Made by a program: the position numbers and the translations under genes
Source: Pseudogymnoascus destructans
Taxonomy: Eukaryota; Ascomycota; Leotiomycetes; Thelebolales; Thelebolaceae
Length of the DNA stretch: 64,000 bases
Direction: 5' to 3'
Assembly (NCBI RefSeq): GCF_001641265.1
Contig: NW_020167522.1
Location: 496,001-560,000 of the forward strand
In this document: positions 53,772-63,806 of the stretch, in pieces
Layout of the letters: the number at the start of each line of letters is the position of its first letter
How positions within the stretch are numbered: the first letter of the stretch is position 1
Notes under the pieces: model-generated
What the model was told of the DNA's origin: nothing
The model's database searches: none
The model's input: only the letters and a program-made list of their open reading frames with translations

Positions 53772-55994
53772 ACGTAGATGTATAATGAACCAGCCAAACA
53801 AGCGAACCGGCCAAAATATTGCGACCACAATACCCCCCAACTAAATGCTAAATTACTCAACAACAAAACATGCCCCAGAAAAATGATGAAAGCCAGTTGA
53901 TGCTAGCTATCCAAGCTATACAAAGCGACCCAAAGTTACGTCCTCGAGTTGCTGCTAAGATCTATTCTGTTGACCACCGCAAGCTAGGCCGTCGTTTATT
54001 AGGCATACCTTCACGACGCGATATTCAAGCCAACTTACGGAAATTAACTAACTTAGAGGAATCAGTCCTTGTTCAATATATACTCGACCTAGCTACCAAA
54101 GGGTTTCCTCCTCAGTTGTCTATTGTTGCAGATATGGCAAATCGACTACTTGAAACACGCGACGCACCACACGTTGGGTCGCGTTGGGCTTCAAACTTTG
54201 TTAAGCGGCATGTAGAGCTCCGGACACACTTCCAGCGCAAATACGACTACCAGAGGGCTAAGTGTGAAGATCCAGAACTTATACGTGGCTGGTTTGAGCT
54301 TGTGCATAACATAATTGCGAAATATGGTATTCATGAAGCAGATATCTACAACTTTGATGAGACTGGGTTTATGATGGGTGTTATCTCAACTGCTACTGTT
54401 GTAACAAGCTCAGACGGGCGGGCAAAAGCAAAGAAGGTACAGCCTGGCAATTGGGAATGGATTACAGTAATCCAAGGCGTTAGTTCTCAGGGTTGGGCAG
54501 TGCCGCCATTCGTCATTGTTGCAGGCAAAAACCACCTTGCATCTTGGTATGAGAATAGTGGATTTCCAAGCGATTGGGTAATTGCTGTTACTGAAAATGG
54601 CTGGACTACAAACGAGAGAGGCATGGATTGGATTCAGCATTTTGAGAAGTATACAAAGCTGCGGAGTGTTGGTGGTTATCGCTTATTAAGAGGGTTGAGA
54701 GTGCTATCGCTATGTATGGTATTCTACCTGAGGATATCTACAATTTCGATGAAACTGGGTTCGCGATGGGGCTATGCGCGACAGCGAAGGTTGTTACTAG
54801 GGCTGAATACTATGGTCGTAGATCAGTTTTGCAGCCAGGTAATCGCGAGTGGGTAACTGTGATTGAAACAATAGGCGCTGAAGGATACGCCCTTCCACCT
54901 ATGATCATCTTCAAAGGCAAACTATATAAGGGAAGCTGGTTCCAATCAGATATACCACAAGACTGGTGGTTTGAACTTAGTGCTAATGGCTGGACTACAG
55001 ATGAAATTGGTCTAAGATGGCTAGAAAAACTATTCATCCCATATGCGCGTGCGCGTGGAAGATATCGACTTTTTGTCCTAGATGGACATGGCAGCCATCT
55101 TACGCCACGCTTTGATCAGCTATGCACCGAAAACAACATCATTCCTATATGTATGCCTGCGCATTCATCGCATCTTCTTCAGCCCCTAGATGTAGGGTGC
55201 TTTGCAGGATTGAAACGTGCATATGGAAGGCTAGTGGATCAGAAGATGTGAATGGGGATCAACCATATTGACAAGCTAGAATTCCTAGCTGCATATCCAA
55301 CTGCTCGCACTGATGCATTTCAAACGAATACTATCCAGAATAGCTTTAAAGCAGCTGGATTAGTACCATTAAATGCAGAAGCTGTGCTCTCAAAGCTTAA
55401 TATATCACTGCGAACGCCAACCCCAGTGCCTAGTTGACCATCTAGCAGATCTAGTGTATATCAACCACACACACCAGCTACGATTGCACAGCTCGCAAAG
55501 CACCAAAGATCAGCTAAATCCCTGCTGAAATATTGGTCAGAAAGCCCACATACCCCTACAAAGCAGGTAATTGAGCAGATGTATAAAGCATGCAATGGAG
55601 CGATGAGAGCTATTCTTCTTTTAGAGAGGGAAACAAGGATCTACGTGAGGCGAATCACAAACAGAAGAAGAAGAAGAGCCTATCTAATAAGCAGTTTGTT
55701 CATGAAGGGGGATTATCAGTTCAAGAAGCGCAGGGCTTGCGCTTTGGTCTAGGAGGTGCATCTACATCTGAAGGTGCAGCAGCAGCACTACCACTATTAC
55801 CAGCACCAGCATTAGGTACACGACGTATATATACATGCAGTATATGTAGGATGCCTGGACATAGAGCTAATTACTGCCCCGAGAGAGATAATTAGGATTG
55901 AATGGCGTTTTGTTGAATTAAATGGCTCTAAGTGTAGAAATTGGATTGGGGGTGGCCCACTTGGGGGTGTGGCCCACTCAGGGGTGAATTACGT
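53772..55994 (+). pseudogene. Chimeric pogo: 5' half of X fused to 3' half of Y
   Basis: The left TIR is family X (ACGTAGATGTA, repeats with GAACC(A/G)GCC) after TA at 53770-53771. The right TIR is family Y before TA at 55995-55996. The X part starts MPQKNDESQLMLAIQAIQSD (53870) and runs through NFDETGF to RSVGGYRLL at about 54688. There it changes to Y: RVESAIAMYGILPEDIYNFD, a second copy of the first catalytic block, then VLDGHGSHLTPRFD and LLQPLDVGCF. TGA at 55249-55251 and 55435-55437 and later shifts interrupt Y, but its knuckle (CSICRMPGHRANYC) is readable near 55860. The X part ends exactly where the X part of the other chimera begins. Confidence 0.87.
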
Positions 55995-56255
55995 TATTGT
56001 GGCAATACAATATGGGAATTTCCTAGCAATATACTGCCAAGCCGCACTATTGGCAACACTGATAGGGAGGAGTAAGAGTAATAGTAGTAGGGATAAGTAA
56101 TAGTAACGGAGTAATAGTAATAGTAGGGACGAGTAACAGGATCGTAAGAGTAGCCATAAAATAAAAGCTTTTATTTCTATACTATAGTCTCCCTTATAGA
56201 AGAAAAAGATTCCTTACGCCCATACCGATTCCTATTCCCATTCCTAATTAAGAAG

Positions 56256-57485
56256 TTATATAACCCTTCCCTCGATGCTACTAACGACGCTCCCGACCTC
56301 CGTCCAACTCCCTAGAGTATTCCTACCTTCGCTCCCACTCTCCCCTCCGATCATAGACACGGAGTCTGACGTCTTCGGCGTTGCTGCGCCATTCGACGAT
56401 GCGGCGTCGCTCCCAAACCCCCCATCCGACGCCTCGGAAATCACCTGCGGTGTAACGGAGAGCGGCGAGTAGAACCCCACCGTGCTGTTCGCGCCGTCGG
56501 CCCACGCGTGGATGGCAGCATACGCATCCGTCTCGCCATCCTGATGCATGCGCGAGGCAGATGTCGCATATTGTGTCTCTTCGGCTTCGTCGTGTACTGC
56601 TCGTTCAGAGACCACCGGCGCTGACTCGTCAGACTCTGACGTGTCGATGAGTAGCTCTCGGTCCATCGAAGGCGAAGGCGCGCTGAATAGCGATGGCGTC
56701 TCGACTATCCCAGTAGGCCTCTCGCCTGCCTGGAACGCCACGGGCGTAGCAAATAGCGCCGACGCCCCAGTAATCCCAGCGGGTCGACGGATCACATTAT
56801 CAGAGGCGCAGTACAGCCCCTCACTGTCCGCCACGGACATCACCTCGTCCTTCTCAGGCGTCATCAGGGTCTGCGGCTGATCAATCTGTGACCCCCACCC
56901 TGCCTCGCGCGAGCTGAGCTCAATACCGTGCTCGTCACCAAAGGGGTTGGCAAACATGGCGCCACGATCAATGCCTCTTCCAGCATGGCGATGCAGGAGG
57001 TTCTCTGCTGCTACAGGTTCCGCTCCACTCCGAAGGACGTAGGTCCCCTGGTCGCCGTCCTGCGCGAGGAAGTCACCGAAGCTTGATGAGCGTGTGCGTT
57101 TCCTCTGCCCTTCGGCTGGTTGGTTCTGTTCCTTCTCTTCTTCTTCCCTCAGTCTGTTCCAATACGTCAGCTCCTCTATCTGCCTCTTCCTGCTCGCATC
57201 GTCGGCATCAACACCGTCCCTTTCTACCACGCCCTCTGCATCCTCAGGTCTATTGAATAGAGGCTGTTGTCCGGATTCCTCCTCACAGCGCTCTCTCGGC
57301 TCGATATTGTCGCCGAGGTTGTGTAGGGTGTGTGCCGCTTGTCGACGGAGGTTGAGAAGAAACTGGCGCACCTCGGGGGATTCGTAGACGGCGAAGGCAG
57401 TGGCGGCAATGACAGAGATGGCGATTATGGCGCCTGTAGGCACCGAGTTAGAAGAGGGATTCGTTGGACGGTTGGGGAGGTTCAT
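56256..57485 (-). CDS. Conserved fungal one-TM protein (409 aa)
   Basis: A single exon from the ATG at 57485. Residues ~17-34 form a transmembrane helix (PTGAIIAISVIAATAFAVY) near the N-terminus. A helical segment follows (SPEVRQFLLNLRRQAAHTL) with a Glu/Arg-rich coiled stretch (~100-125), a basic KRTRSSSFGDFL motif, and a long low-complexity Ser/Glu/Ala-rich region to the end. GC-rich third positions are like the neighbouring host genes and unlike the transposons. The topology suggests a tail in the cytosol with the helix in an organelle or ER membrane, but I cannot say which. Function unknown. It marks the left border of the host block. Confidence 0.75.
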   Translation of the reverse strand: MNLPNRPTNPSSNSVPTGAIIAISVIAATAFAVYESPEVRQFLLNLRRQAAHTLHNLGDNIEPRERCEEESGQQPLFNRPEDAEGVVERDGVDADDASRKRQIEELTYWNRLREEEEKEQNQPAEGQRKRTRSSSFGDFLAQDGDQGTYVLRSGAEPVAAENLLHRHAGRGIDRGAMFANPFGDEHGIELSSREAGWGSQIDQPQTLMTPEKDEVMSVADSEGLYCASDNVIRRPAGITGASALFATPVAFQAGERPTGIVETPSLFSAPSPSMDRELLIDTSESDESAPVVSERAVHDEAEETQYATSASRMHQDGETDAYAAIHAWADGANSTVGFYSPLSVTPQVISEASDGGFGSDAASSNGAATPKTSDSVSMIGGESGSEGRNTLGSWTEVGSVVSSIEGRVI

Positions 57486-58365
57486 GGTAATTGTCGTACG
57501 ACTATAGTCGGGGGATTGTGAAGATGAGTGTGGTGTGGATGTGAGGAAGTATGAATCAAGGGAAGCAGATTTAGTATTCAGAGAGCGTATTCGATCAGCC
57601 AGGCTTCACTTGAGGCTTGCGTATACCGCCACCGCAAATCGGGCCATAGCCGGGTTTGTGATCACCGAACGGAAGGAGAGCTGGCAAACGTACCTTTGGC
57701 AACGTGAAGCGGCATGTTGAATGATCTGATCAGTACTATCCTCTTATTTTCTCTCCTCTCGCCGTCTCCGTAAATGTAAACCGGTATCTCTAGGTCCGCC
57801 GTGAGTGACTGCACAGGAGAACTGTATAAATATAAAGTTGGAAAGAAGAGAGAGTTCAAACTCGTACCACTGAAACAGACGTCGTCGTCTCTACTTACAT
57901 ACAGCTGACGAGTCCCCCCAAGGCCCATGTACCCCGCGCTATCGGTGTGGCGAATTAACCGATAAGAGACTTTGACAGGTGTGGCGCAGCAGGCGGTAAG
58001 GCAGTTTACAGCTTCCTTCGAAATAGTCTCCAAACAGTAATTTACGAGTACAATATAAATAGAGAGCATACACGTCTATCCTGATTCTTCTGAGTTGATG
58101 CCATCACCAGGCCCCGATAGAGCAAAGGAGTCGCGATGTCTAACAGAACAATGATATATACTGAACTCGTAACTTTTTGGTCATGTTATAAGACTCAACC
58201 TCTTCCATAACTATACCGCCGCCATTACCTCCCACCCCCTATACTCCCCAAGCTAAACTAAGCCATCCCATATTCCTATCTAATACAGTGTCGTTCCACC
58301 CCTCTTTTTAAAATAAGCCGTCCATCAACCTCAATCTTTTCGCCAAGTTAAGCACCCTTCATAGC
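57486..58365. other. Intergenic between the TM protein and the ketoacyl reductase genes
   Basis: A minus-strand frame (58069-57662) has no domain or good start and is probably chance. The segment just upstream of 57485 is the promoter of the TM-protein gene. The rest serves as the 3' region of the reductase gene. Confidence 0.5.
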
Positions 58366-59425
58366 TCAAGTACTCTTCTTCGCATCCCTCTCAATCTTCT
58401 TCAATGCCCTCGTCCGGATATCCTGATGGAGCTTCTTGTTGATCGCCACCGTAGTCGGGCTGCTCGTGCCGCTCGTATTCTCAATCCACCACTGCATGAG
58501 CGCGTGGCTCCAGTACGGTGTCGACGTGTTTGCGGTCTTCCTTGCACCACCTGAGCGGCCTACACTACCGAGAGCCGACTTGACAAAGTTGCGTGCGTTG
58601 GGAATCATAGCCGACGGGCGTCTGATCTTGGACATGGCGGAAGTCACGAGGTAAGAGAGCACAAGCTGCACATCCACACCTTGTGGGGCGAGCTCAGATG
58701 CAAGAGACGTCGACCAGTGCTGGAGGAATGCCTTGGATCCCGAGTAGGTAGCGAGAAGCGGCGTGGGGAGAAGTCCGCCGAAAGAGCCCATTGTCAGGAT
58801 GAGGCCACGCTTGCGCCGGACCATTCCAGGTGCGATGAGGCGGGTCACCTCGAGCGTGCCGAGGCAGTTGATCATGATAATGTCGCGCATCTCTTTGTGC
58901 GGCGTGAGGAGGAACGGGACGGGGTATGAGTGGCTCTGTCCGACATTATTAATGAGGATCCCGACGTCGAGGTCGTCAACGAGCGCCTTCAGCTTGGCAT
59001 AGTCGGTCGCGTTGTCCTTAGAGAAGTCCATGGCGAGATATTTCGTCTTGATGGCTGGCGTCTTCGTCTCGATCTCCTGGGAGAGGGTGGCGAGCTTGGA
59101 TTCGGTGCGCGAGACGAGGAGGATGTTGAAGCCCTTCGAAGCGAGCTGGAGGGCGTATTCCTTGCCAAGGCCGTCGGACGCGCCAGTGATGACTGCCCAG
59201 GTGCCCTTTGGCCCATACTTGCGAAGCTACAGATGTGTCAGGCTTATTATTATTAAGAAAGCAATTCTGCGGGGTAATCCTTACATTGGAGCCGCTGAGG
59301 ATGAAGAGGTCCAGGAGAAGGGCGATGTAGCTGAAGACCTTCCTGCCCAGCCACAAAGCACCCAATGCAGCGAATCCAATCGTTACCGGCTTCGGAATCG
59401 CAGCCAAGATGTCGTCGATTGCCAT
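58366..59425 (-). CDS. IFA38: Very-long-chain 3-oxoacyl-CoA reductase (333 aa)
   Basis: It reduces 3-ketoacyl-CoA with NADPH in the second step of the ER fatty-acid elongation cycle, supplying very-long-chain fatty acids for sphingolipids. Exon 1 (59425-59285) encodes an N-terminal membrane segment (VTIGFAALGALWLGRKVFSY). A 58-nt intron (59284-59227, GTAAGG...CTGAC...GTAG) joins in frame to exon 2 (59226-58366). The SDR core has the cofactor motif TGASDGLGKEYA, NNVG (ILINNVGQSH), the catalytic Ser (MGSFGGLLPTP) and YSGSK with Tyr and Lys. The C-terminus ends in DAKKST, a dilysine-like ER signal. Length and layout match yeast Ifa38/KAR. It reads opposite to ERG28, which starts 239 bp away. Confidence 0.93.
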
Positions 59426-59663
59426 TTTGCTGGTTTTATGGCGGTGTCGTCGTTGAATTATATTGCGAATGTTTTCTTAGGCTGATTTGTGTCGTACATG
59501 ACAGGTAGAGTACTGTACCGCATCATTGATGGTCCGTGCATGATTTCCATGGGAATACCGAGTAGCTCTAAAAATGTCTGAAAAATGTATTACATTTGAT
59601 ATTCCTGACCCTCAACATATTAATTAATAACAATTCGTTCTCTCACCCACATTACACGAAGCA

Positions 59664-60205
59664 ATGGACGCGATACTCCCATATCTGCCCCAACATGCGG
59701 GCTTCCTCCCAAAGTGGATGCTCTTCGTATGTCGCAACCCCTATCCGCGTCCCAACGAAGCTCCAAGCCTCATCCCCACGTATCACCAACTAACTGCTAC
59801 CAGACCTCCATAGTCGCAATTGGCAACTCGGTCCAATCCTTCGTAACCCTCTATTACACCCGCCGCATCTACAACATCGACCCCGCACGCCCCAAGGCCC
59901 TCCCTGCCACCCCCTCGGCCCCTGTCCCGCACTCCCCGCTCGTCACCCCCCTTTCCGCTCGCACCTTCGGAACCTGGACCTTCGTCGCTGCCCTTGTCCG
60001 CCTTTTCGCCTCTTATAACATTGATAACCCGGCTTTCTACGCCCTTGCGCTCTGCACATACGTTGTCGCCTTCGCGCACTTCGCGAGCGAGTGGCTCTTT
60101 TTCGGAACTGCGGAGTGGGGTTCGCCGCTAGCTGGGCCGATTGTCGTCAGTACCTCAACTATAACATGGATGTTGATGCAGAAGGAGTTCTATGTTGCTA
60201 CGTAG
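59664..60205 (+). CDS. ERG28: Ergosterol biosynthesis scaffold protein Erg28 (154 aa)
   Basis: Erg28 anchors the C-4 demethylation enzymes (Erg25, Erg26, Erg27) and Erg6 at the ER membrane. Exon 1 (59664-59726) encodes MDAILPYLPQHAGFLPKWML F. A 77-nt intron (GTATGT...CTAAC...CCAG, 59727-59803) joins in frame to exon 2 (59804-60205). Conserved blocks are the FLPKWML start, SIVAIGNSVQSFVTLYYTRR, LSARTFGTWTFVAALVRLFA and FAHFASEWLFFGTAEWGSPL. There are four hydrophobic segments. A Pro-rich insertion (RPKALPATPSAPVPHSP) between the first two blocks is longer than I recall for yeast. It is divergent from the reductase gene, another lipid enzyme of the ER, so they may share a promoter. Confidence 0.93.
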
Positions 60206-60505
60206 AGCGTTAGACGGTGGATAGAATTGGTTGACAGGAGACTAAGTGAACGATAACCTGGCATTTCTTCGACGATTGTTAATATTGTTGTGTAGTACAG
60301 ACATGAATGAGCAAGTTATAATTTGATGAACCTAATATCCCAAATTCCAGTTGACCGTTGTGTCCAATTGCTCTCACATATTCACCAAACTTTGAAATGG
60401 CCTTCACTTCACTCACTTGCATCACACTCAGCGGATTTGGCAGAAGTTCCACAATATATACATCAACTATATGCACCCTCACCATCTAAATCTAATCAGG
60501 GTAAA
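60206..60505. other. Convergent 3' intergenic region ERG28/GAL7
   Basis: 300 bp between two convergent genes. AT-rich, no repeats or further genes seen. Confidence 0.5.
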
Positions 60506-61730
60506 TCACAACGAATTCCTATACAGCTCCCCTCCCGCATCCCTCAACTTCGCCGCCGCCTGTTCAGGCGTGATATCCCGCTGTGGCTCGGCCATCAGCT
60601 CGTATCCCACCAAGAACTTCCTCACCGTCGCGCTGCGCAATAGCGGTGGGTAGAAGTGCATGTGGAGGTGCGAGGCGTTGATCTCCTTCTCGGTCCCCTC
60701 CAGCGGAGCTTGGTGAATCCCCGAGCTGTATGGGAAGCTCGTCTCGAAGAGGTTATCATAACGGCGTGTCACCTCTGTAATCGCCTCCGCGAAGTCGAGT
60801 TTCTCCGCGTCATCGAGGTCGACGAGCGCGCGCTTGTGGGTCTTTGTTACAATGAGCGTCTCAAACGGCCAGACGGCCCACCAAGGGCAGACGACAAGGA
60901 ATGAAGCATTTTGGAAAACGATACGCTCCTTCTTCTCCATCTCGAGCTTGGCATAGTCAGCGAGCAGGTTCTGGCCAGCGTGCTCGCAGCGGTACTTCTG
61001 CAGCTGTTCGAGTTCCTGGCCTGGCTCTTCGGGCGTGCCGGTGGTGGTCCAGACCTGGCCGTGGGGATGGGGATTCGAGCAGCCCATGGCGGCGCCTTTG
61101 TTCTCAAAGATTTGCATCCACCGGTACTGTGCAGTGGGTGCCGAGACGCCGTAGTCAGGATCGGAGGCAGCGGACGTTGCGGGCTGAAGGGAGTAGAGAG
61201 CTGACTTGGGGGAGAGGTGGGCGGCGTAGATTTTGCTCCACATCTGGACGACGGGGAGGATTTGCGCGGGAGTCAGGTCGGCGAGGGTGAGGTTGTGCTG
61301 GGGGGAGAAGGTGAGGACGTAGCATTTCCCTGTTACTGGTTCGGCGCGGAGGAGGAGGGATGAGAGGTCGCCTTCCTTTGCTTCTGGGAGGTACTCTGCT
61401 TGGGATTCCTTGACGGCGCTGTAGTCATTCACGAATACAAAGGTGTTCTTGTAGTCCGGGTTCTGATCGCCCTGGGCGCGAATATTTTTTGGGCAGAGGT
61501 AGCATGCCCGATCGTACTCGGGCAGGGTGGACTTTGAGGCGGACTCTTGCTGGCCCCTGGTAATTGTTAGTGGAGGCGCGCGTATTGAAAATAAAGTGTC
61601 AGTTGGCGCAGTAAATAATGGGAACTCACTGCCATGGCCTCTTCGTCCGGTGGGGAGAGACGAGTAGCCAGCTCCCCCGCAACGGGTTGTAGCGGCGATG
61701 CGAGATATCGTCGAGGATTGCGTCTGGCAT
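60506..61730 (-). CDS. GAL7: Galactose-1-phosphate uridylyltransferase (383 aa)
   Basis: The Leloir-pathway enzyme that exchanges UMP between UDP-glucose and galactose-1-phosphate in the cytosol. Exon 1 (61730-61630) encodes MPDAILDDISHRRYNPLRGS W...TKRPW. A 73-nt intron (61629-61557, GTGAGT...CTAAC...CCAG) joins in frame to exon 2 (61556-60506). The active-site motif SNPHPHGQVW supplies the nucleophilic His. The zinc-site Cys pair (ACYLCP), the ENKGAAMGCSN loop and the C-terminal HLHMHFYPPLLRS motif are all present. Length is as in other fungal Gal7. No galactose-regulator site could be identified upstream. Confidence 0.95.
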
Positions 61731-62677
61731 GGTTGCTGGGCCTCAGCGAAACTCGCTGGGAATATTATACAGAAGGCAGGATATACGTAATTATATACTG
61801 AGGTATATGAAAATCAAAGAAGAGGAGGAGGAGACGTTAAAAGTGTAGAATGATGAGGGGTCATGAGGGGGCAGAAAATCGATAGGCCAATTGATTTTCT
61901 GCATTGGGGTTAGATCACGTAATCAGGTACTAGTGCCGCGCTCTACCAACTGAGCTAAGGGCGGCTGAATTGATGAGATGAGGAGCGATCATTGGGGATT
62001 ATGACGAGTGTGATGGGCTTGGCAGGGCATCCCCTCATCCCCCCCTATCACCACCATAACCCCTCTCCTCCTACCAACCATCATTGCGCTTGCTGTGTGG
62101 TGATGGTTTAGTTATGTGGGCAGTGAGTGTGAAGCGTTTTTGGGGTTTCGGTATTCGAGGAGGCTTGTATACCACCCAGTAACGCAAAGCGTATACACGG
62201 AAGCCATGGTAAAAGTTAAGGCAAAAAAAACCTAGTCTTCATTCCTAGGAACATGATCGAAGCCATATCAGCTAAACTCCCCCCCTTCACCCATCCTCCC
62301 ACCTATCTGCCTTCCCAGCCGCACCGTCCCGTCAGCCGACGCCGCTCCTTTGCCGAATACTGAAACGCCCGCCTGCCTGCCGAAAGACGCGAAGTGTAGG
62401 AGAGATGATTGTCTATACTGTACCATACCATACCTGCCCTGCCCTTTACGCGATTCCAGCTATCCAACGGGTTCACTGACCCTGGTAGGCTGTTGTTATT
62501 GTGTAAGGCGAGCTAGCCATGCTCCGTCGATCGTTCGTTGTGTAACCTCCCTCCCCCGGCCATATCCCACGACTTTCCCCCACGACTTTCCCCCACCCCT
62601 CCCCATCACACCTGGTATCGCACGCACGCACGCCCGCTCAAGAACAAAATCCTCCCACCGCCTTCCCCTAACCACGC
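61731..62677. other. Intergenic between GAL7 and the cdc2 gene
   Basis: Holds the GAL7 promoter, a truncated tRNA-Thr copy (61928-61965) and C-rich DNA (CCCCCACCCC) near 62560-62620 toward the 3' end of the kinase gene. No other gene supported. Confidence 0.5.
61928..61965 (-). pseudogene. 5' half of tRNA-Thr (AGT)
   Basis: The minus strand matches the tRNA at 25466-25565 from the D arm to the anticodon loop (AGCTCAGTTGGTAGAGCGC, then GGCACTAGTA) and shares GATCA/GTGATCT-like intron sequence. The 3' anticodon stem, T arm and acceptor end are absent downstream. The 5' acceptor end (GCCGCCCT) looks more standard than that of the full copy. Confidence 0.75.
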
Positions 62678-63806
62678 TCATTGATAATTCCCCGTCGCAG
62701 CATACGTCGGCCCATGCCCTCTGCCCGAGTGCGCCGCGCTACCCTGCTCAAAGTAAGGGTGCATGCAAGCCTGTTTAGCGGAGATGCGGCCGGCGGGGTC
62801 GTAGACAAGCATGTTCTCCAGCAGGTCCTGGCCGATGTTGTCGAGGCCGGGGATCAGGTTGGCGTTGAGGTTGCGGCCCCATTTGGGGAAAGAGGATTTG
62901 AAGTCGGGGAAGGAGGTTACGCCTGGCCAGTCGAGTTCGGTGGGTGTGCCGAGGAGGCTGGGGAGTGTTAGTTGGGGGTTATAGGTGGTTGGAAATGGGG
63001 GGGACGCACCAGAAGATCTTGAAGATCTCGTCAATCTCGGAATCACCAGCGAACAGCGGCTTGCGCGTGCACATCTCGGCGAATATGCAGCCGACAGACC
63101 ACATATCGACACCAGTGGAGTACTGGCGGCCACCGAGGAGGATCTCTGGGGCACGGTACCACAGCGTGACGACCTCGTGGGTGTAGGTACGGAGGGGGAC
63201 ACCAAAAGCTCTCGCGAGTCCGAAATCCCCGAGCTTGAGGTTGCCATCGCGGTCAATCAGGAGATTTTGCGGCTTCAAATCACGGTGCAGCACACGATGG
63301 CTGTGGCAGTAGCGGATACCCTCGCACAACTGGCTCATGAACTTCTTAACCATCTGGTCGCCGAGGCCGAGGCGGCCGAGGTCGGGGCTGGAGCCCTCGG
63401 GGAGAGCCTTGCCGCGCCCGCCGTCGCTGATGGGGAGGGCTTCCATGTATTTCTTCAGGTCGAGGTCGAGGAACTCCATGACGAGGTACAGCTTGTGGCC
63501 GTCGGCGTGCACGATGTTGAGGAGACGGACGATGTTGGGGTCGTTCATCTCTTTCAGGAGGGAGATCTCGCGGATGGCGGTGGAGGGGACGCCTTCATCT
63601 TCGGCTTCGAGACGGATTTTCTTGAGGGCTACAATGCGGCCGCCGTGCAGGAGGTCGCGGGCTTTGTAGACGACTCCGTAGGTTCCTGGAAGAAACAGTG
63701 TCAGCCGTTGCTCCGGTGTGGGAGAGCGTGCGGGGTAGCAATGGGGTCTGGTAAATGCAAATTACATACCCTCTCCAATCTTCTCCAATTTCTGGTAGTT
63801 CTCCAT
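62678..63806 (-). CDS. cdc2: Cyclin-dependent kinase Cdc2/NimX, PSTAIRE type (330 aa)
   Basis: The master kinase of cell-cycle entry; it binds cyclins and acts in the nucleus. Exons 63806-63770, 63685-63010 and 62957-62678 join in frame over introns of 84 and 52 nt. The Gly loop GEGTYGVVYK has the inhibitory Thr-Tyr pair. EGVPSTAIREISLLKEM is the cyclin helix; HRDLKPQNLL and GDFGLARAF are the catalytic and metal sites. The T-loop reads RTYTHEVVTLWYRAPE. The 3' part has YDPAGRISAKQACMHPYF. The splice at the last junction gives KIFCLLGTP, where Cys replaces the Arg usual in KIFRLLGTP. A Gly-rich insertion (SDGGRGKALPEGSSPDLG) before the helix MVKKFMSQL is like that of other ascomycetes. Confidence 0.95.

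Larger units (their letters stand above)
40173..56061. mobile_element. hAT-C, 15.9-kb composite element with inverted interior
   Basis: The left end CAGTGTTGCCAGTAGT (40173 on) is matched by the inverted right end ending GGCAACACTG (56061), and both arms share TTGGCAGTATATTG at similar depth. This is a hAT-like CAGTG terminus. Subterminal ATATAAACA repeats and ACGTGA also occur in both arms once the inner inversion is allowed for. It holds a hAT transposase relic, a DUF3716-like gene and pogo elements P3, P5, P6, P7 and two chimeras. The motif TAGTACTA recurs at 40393, 40498, 41304, 41334, in an intron at 41977-42027, at 44628-44645 and at 53595-53649. The flanking octamers (GGCTTCCG, ATAGGGAG) do not match, so either end may have been altered. 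Confidence 0.6.

Noticed and set aside
40165..56069. 8-bp target duplication for hAT-C
   Set aside because: Octamers GGCTTCCG and ATAGGGAG differ, so I report the element from its inverted ends only and with reduced confidence.
57662..58069. 135-residue minus-strand frame as a gene
   Set aside because: No domain, no start context, no introns with branch points, and it lies in the region between two well-supported genes.
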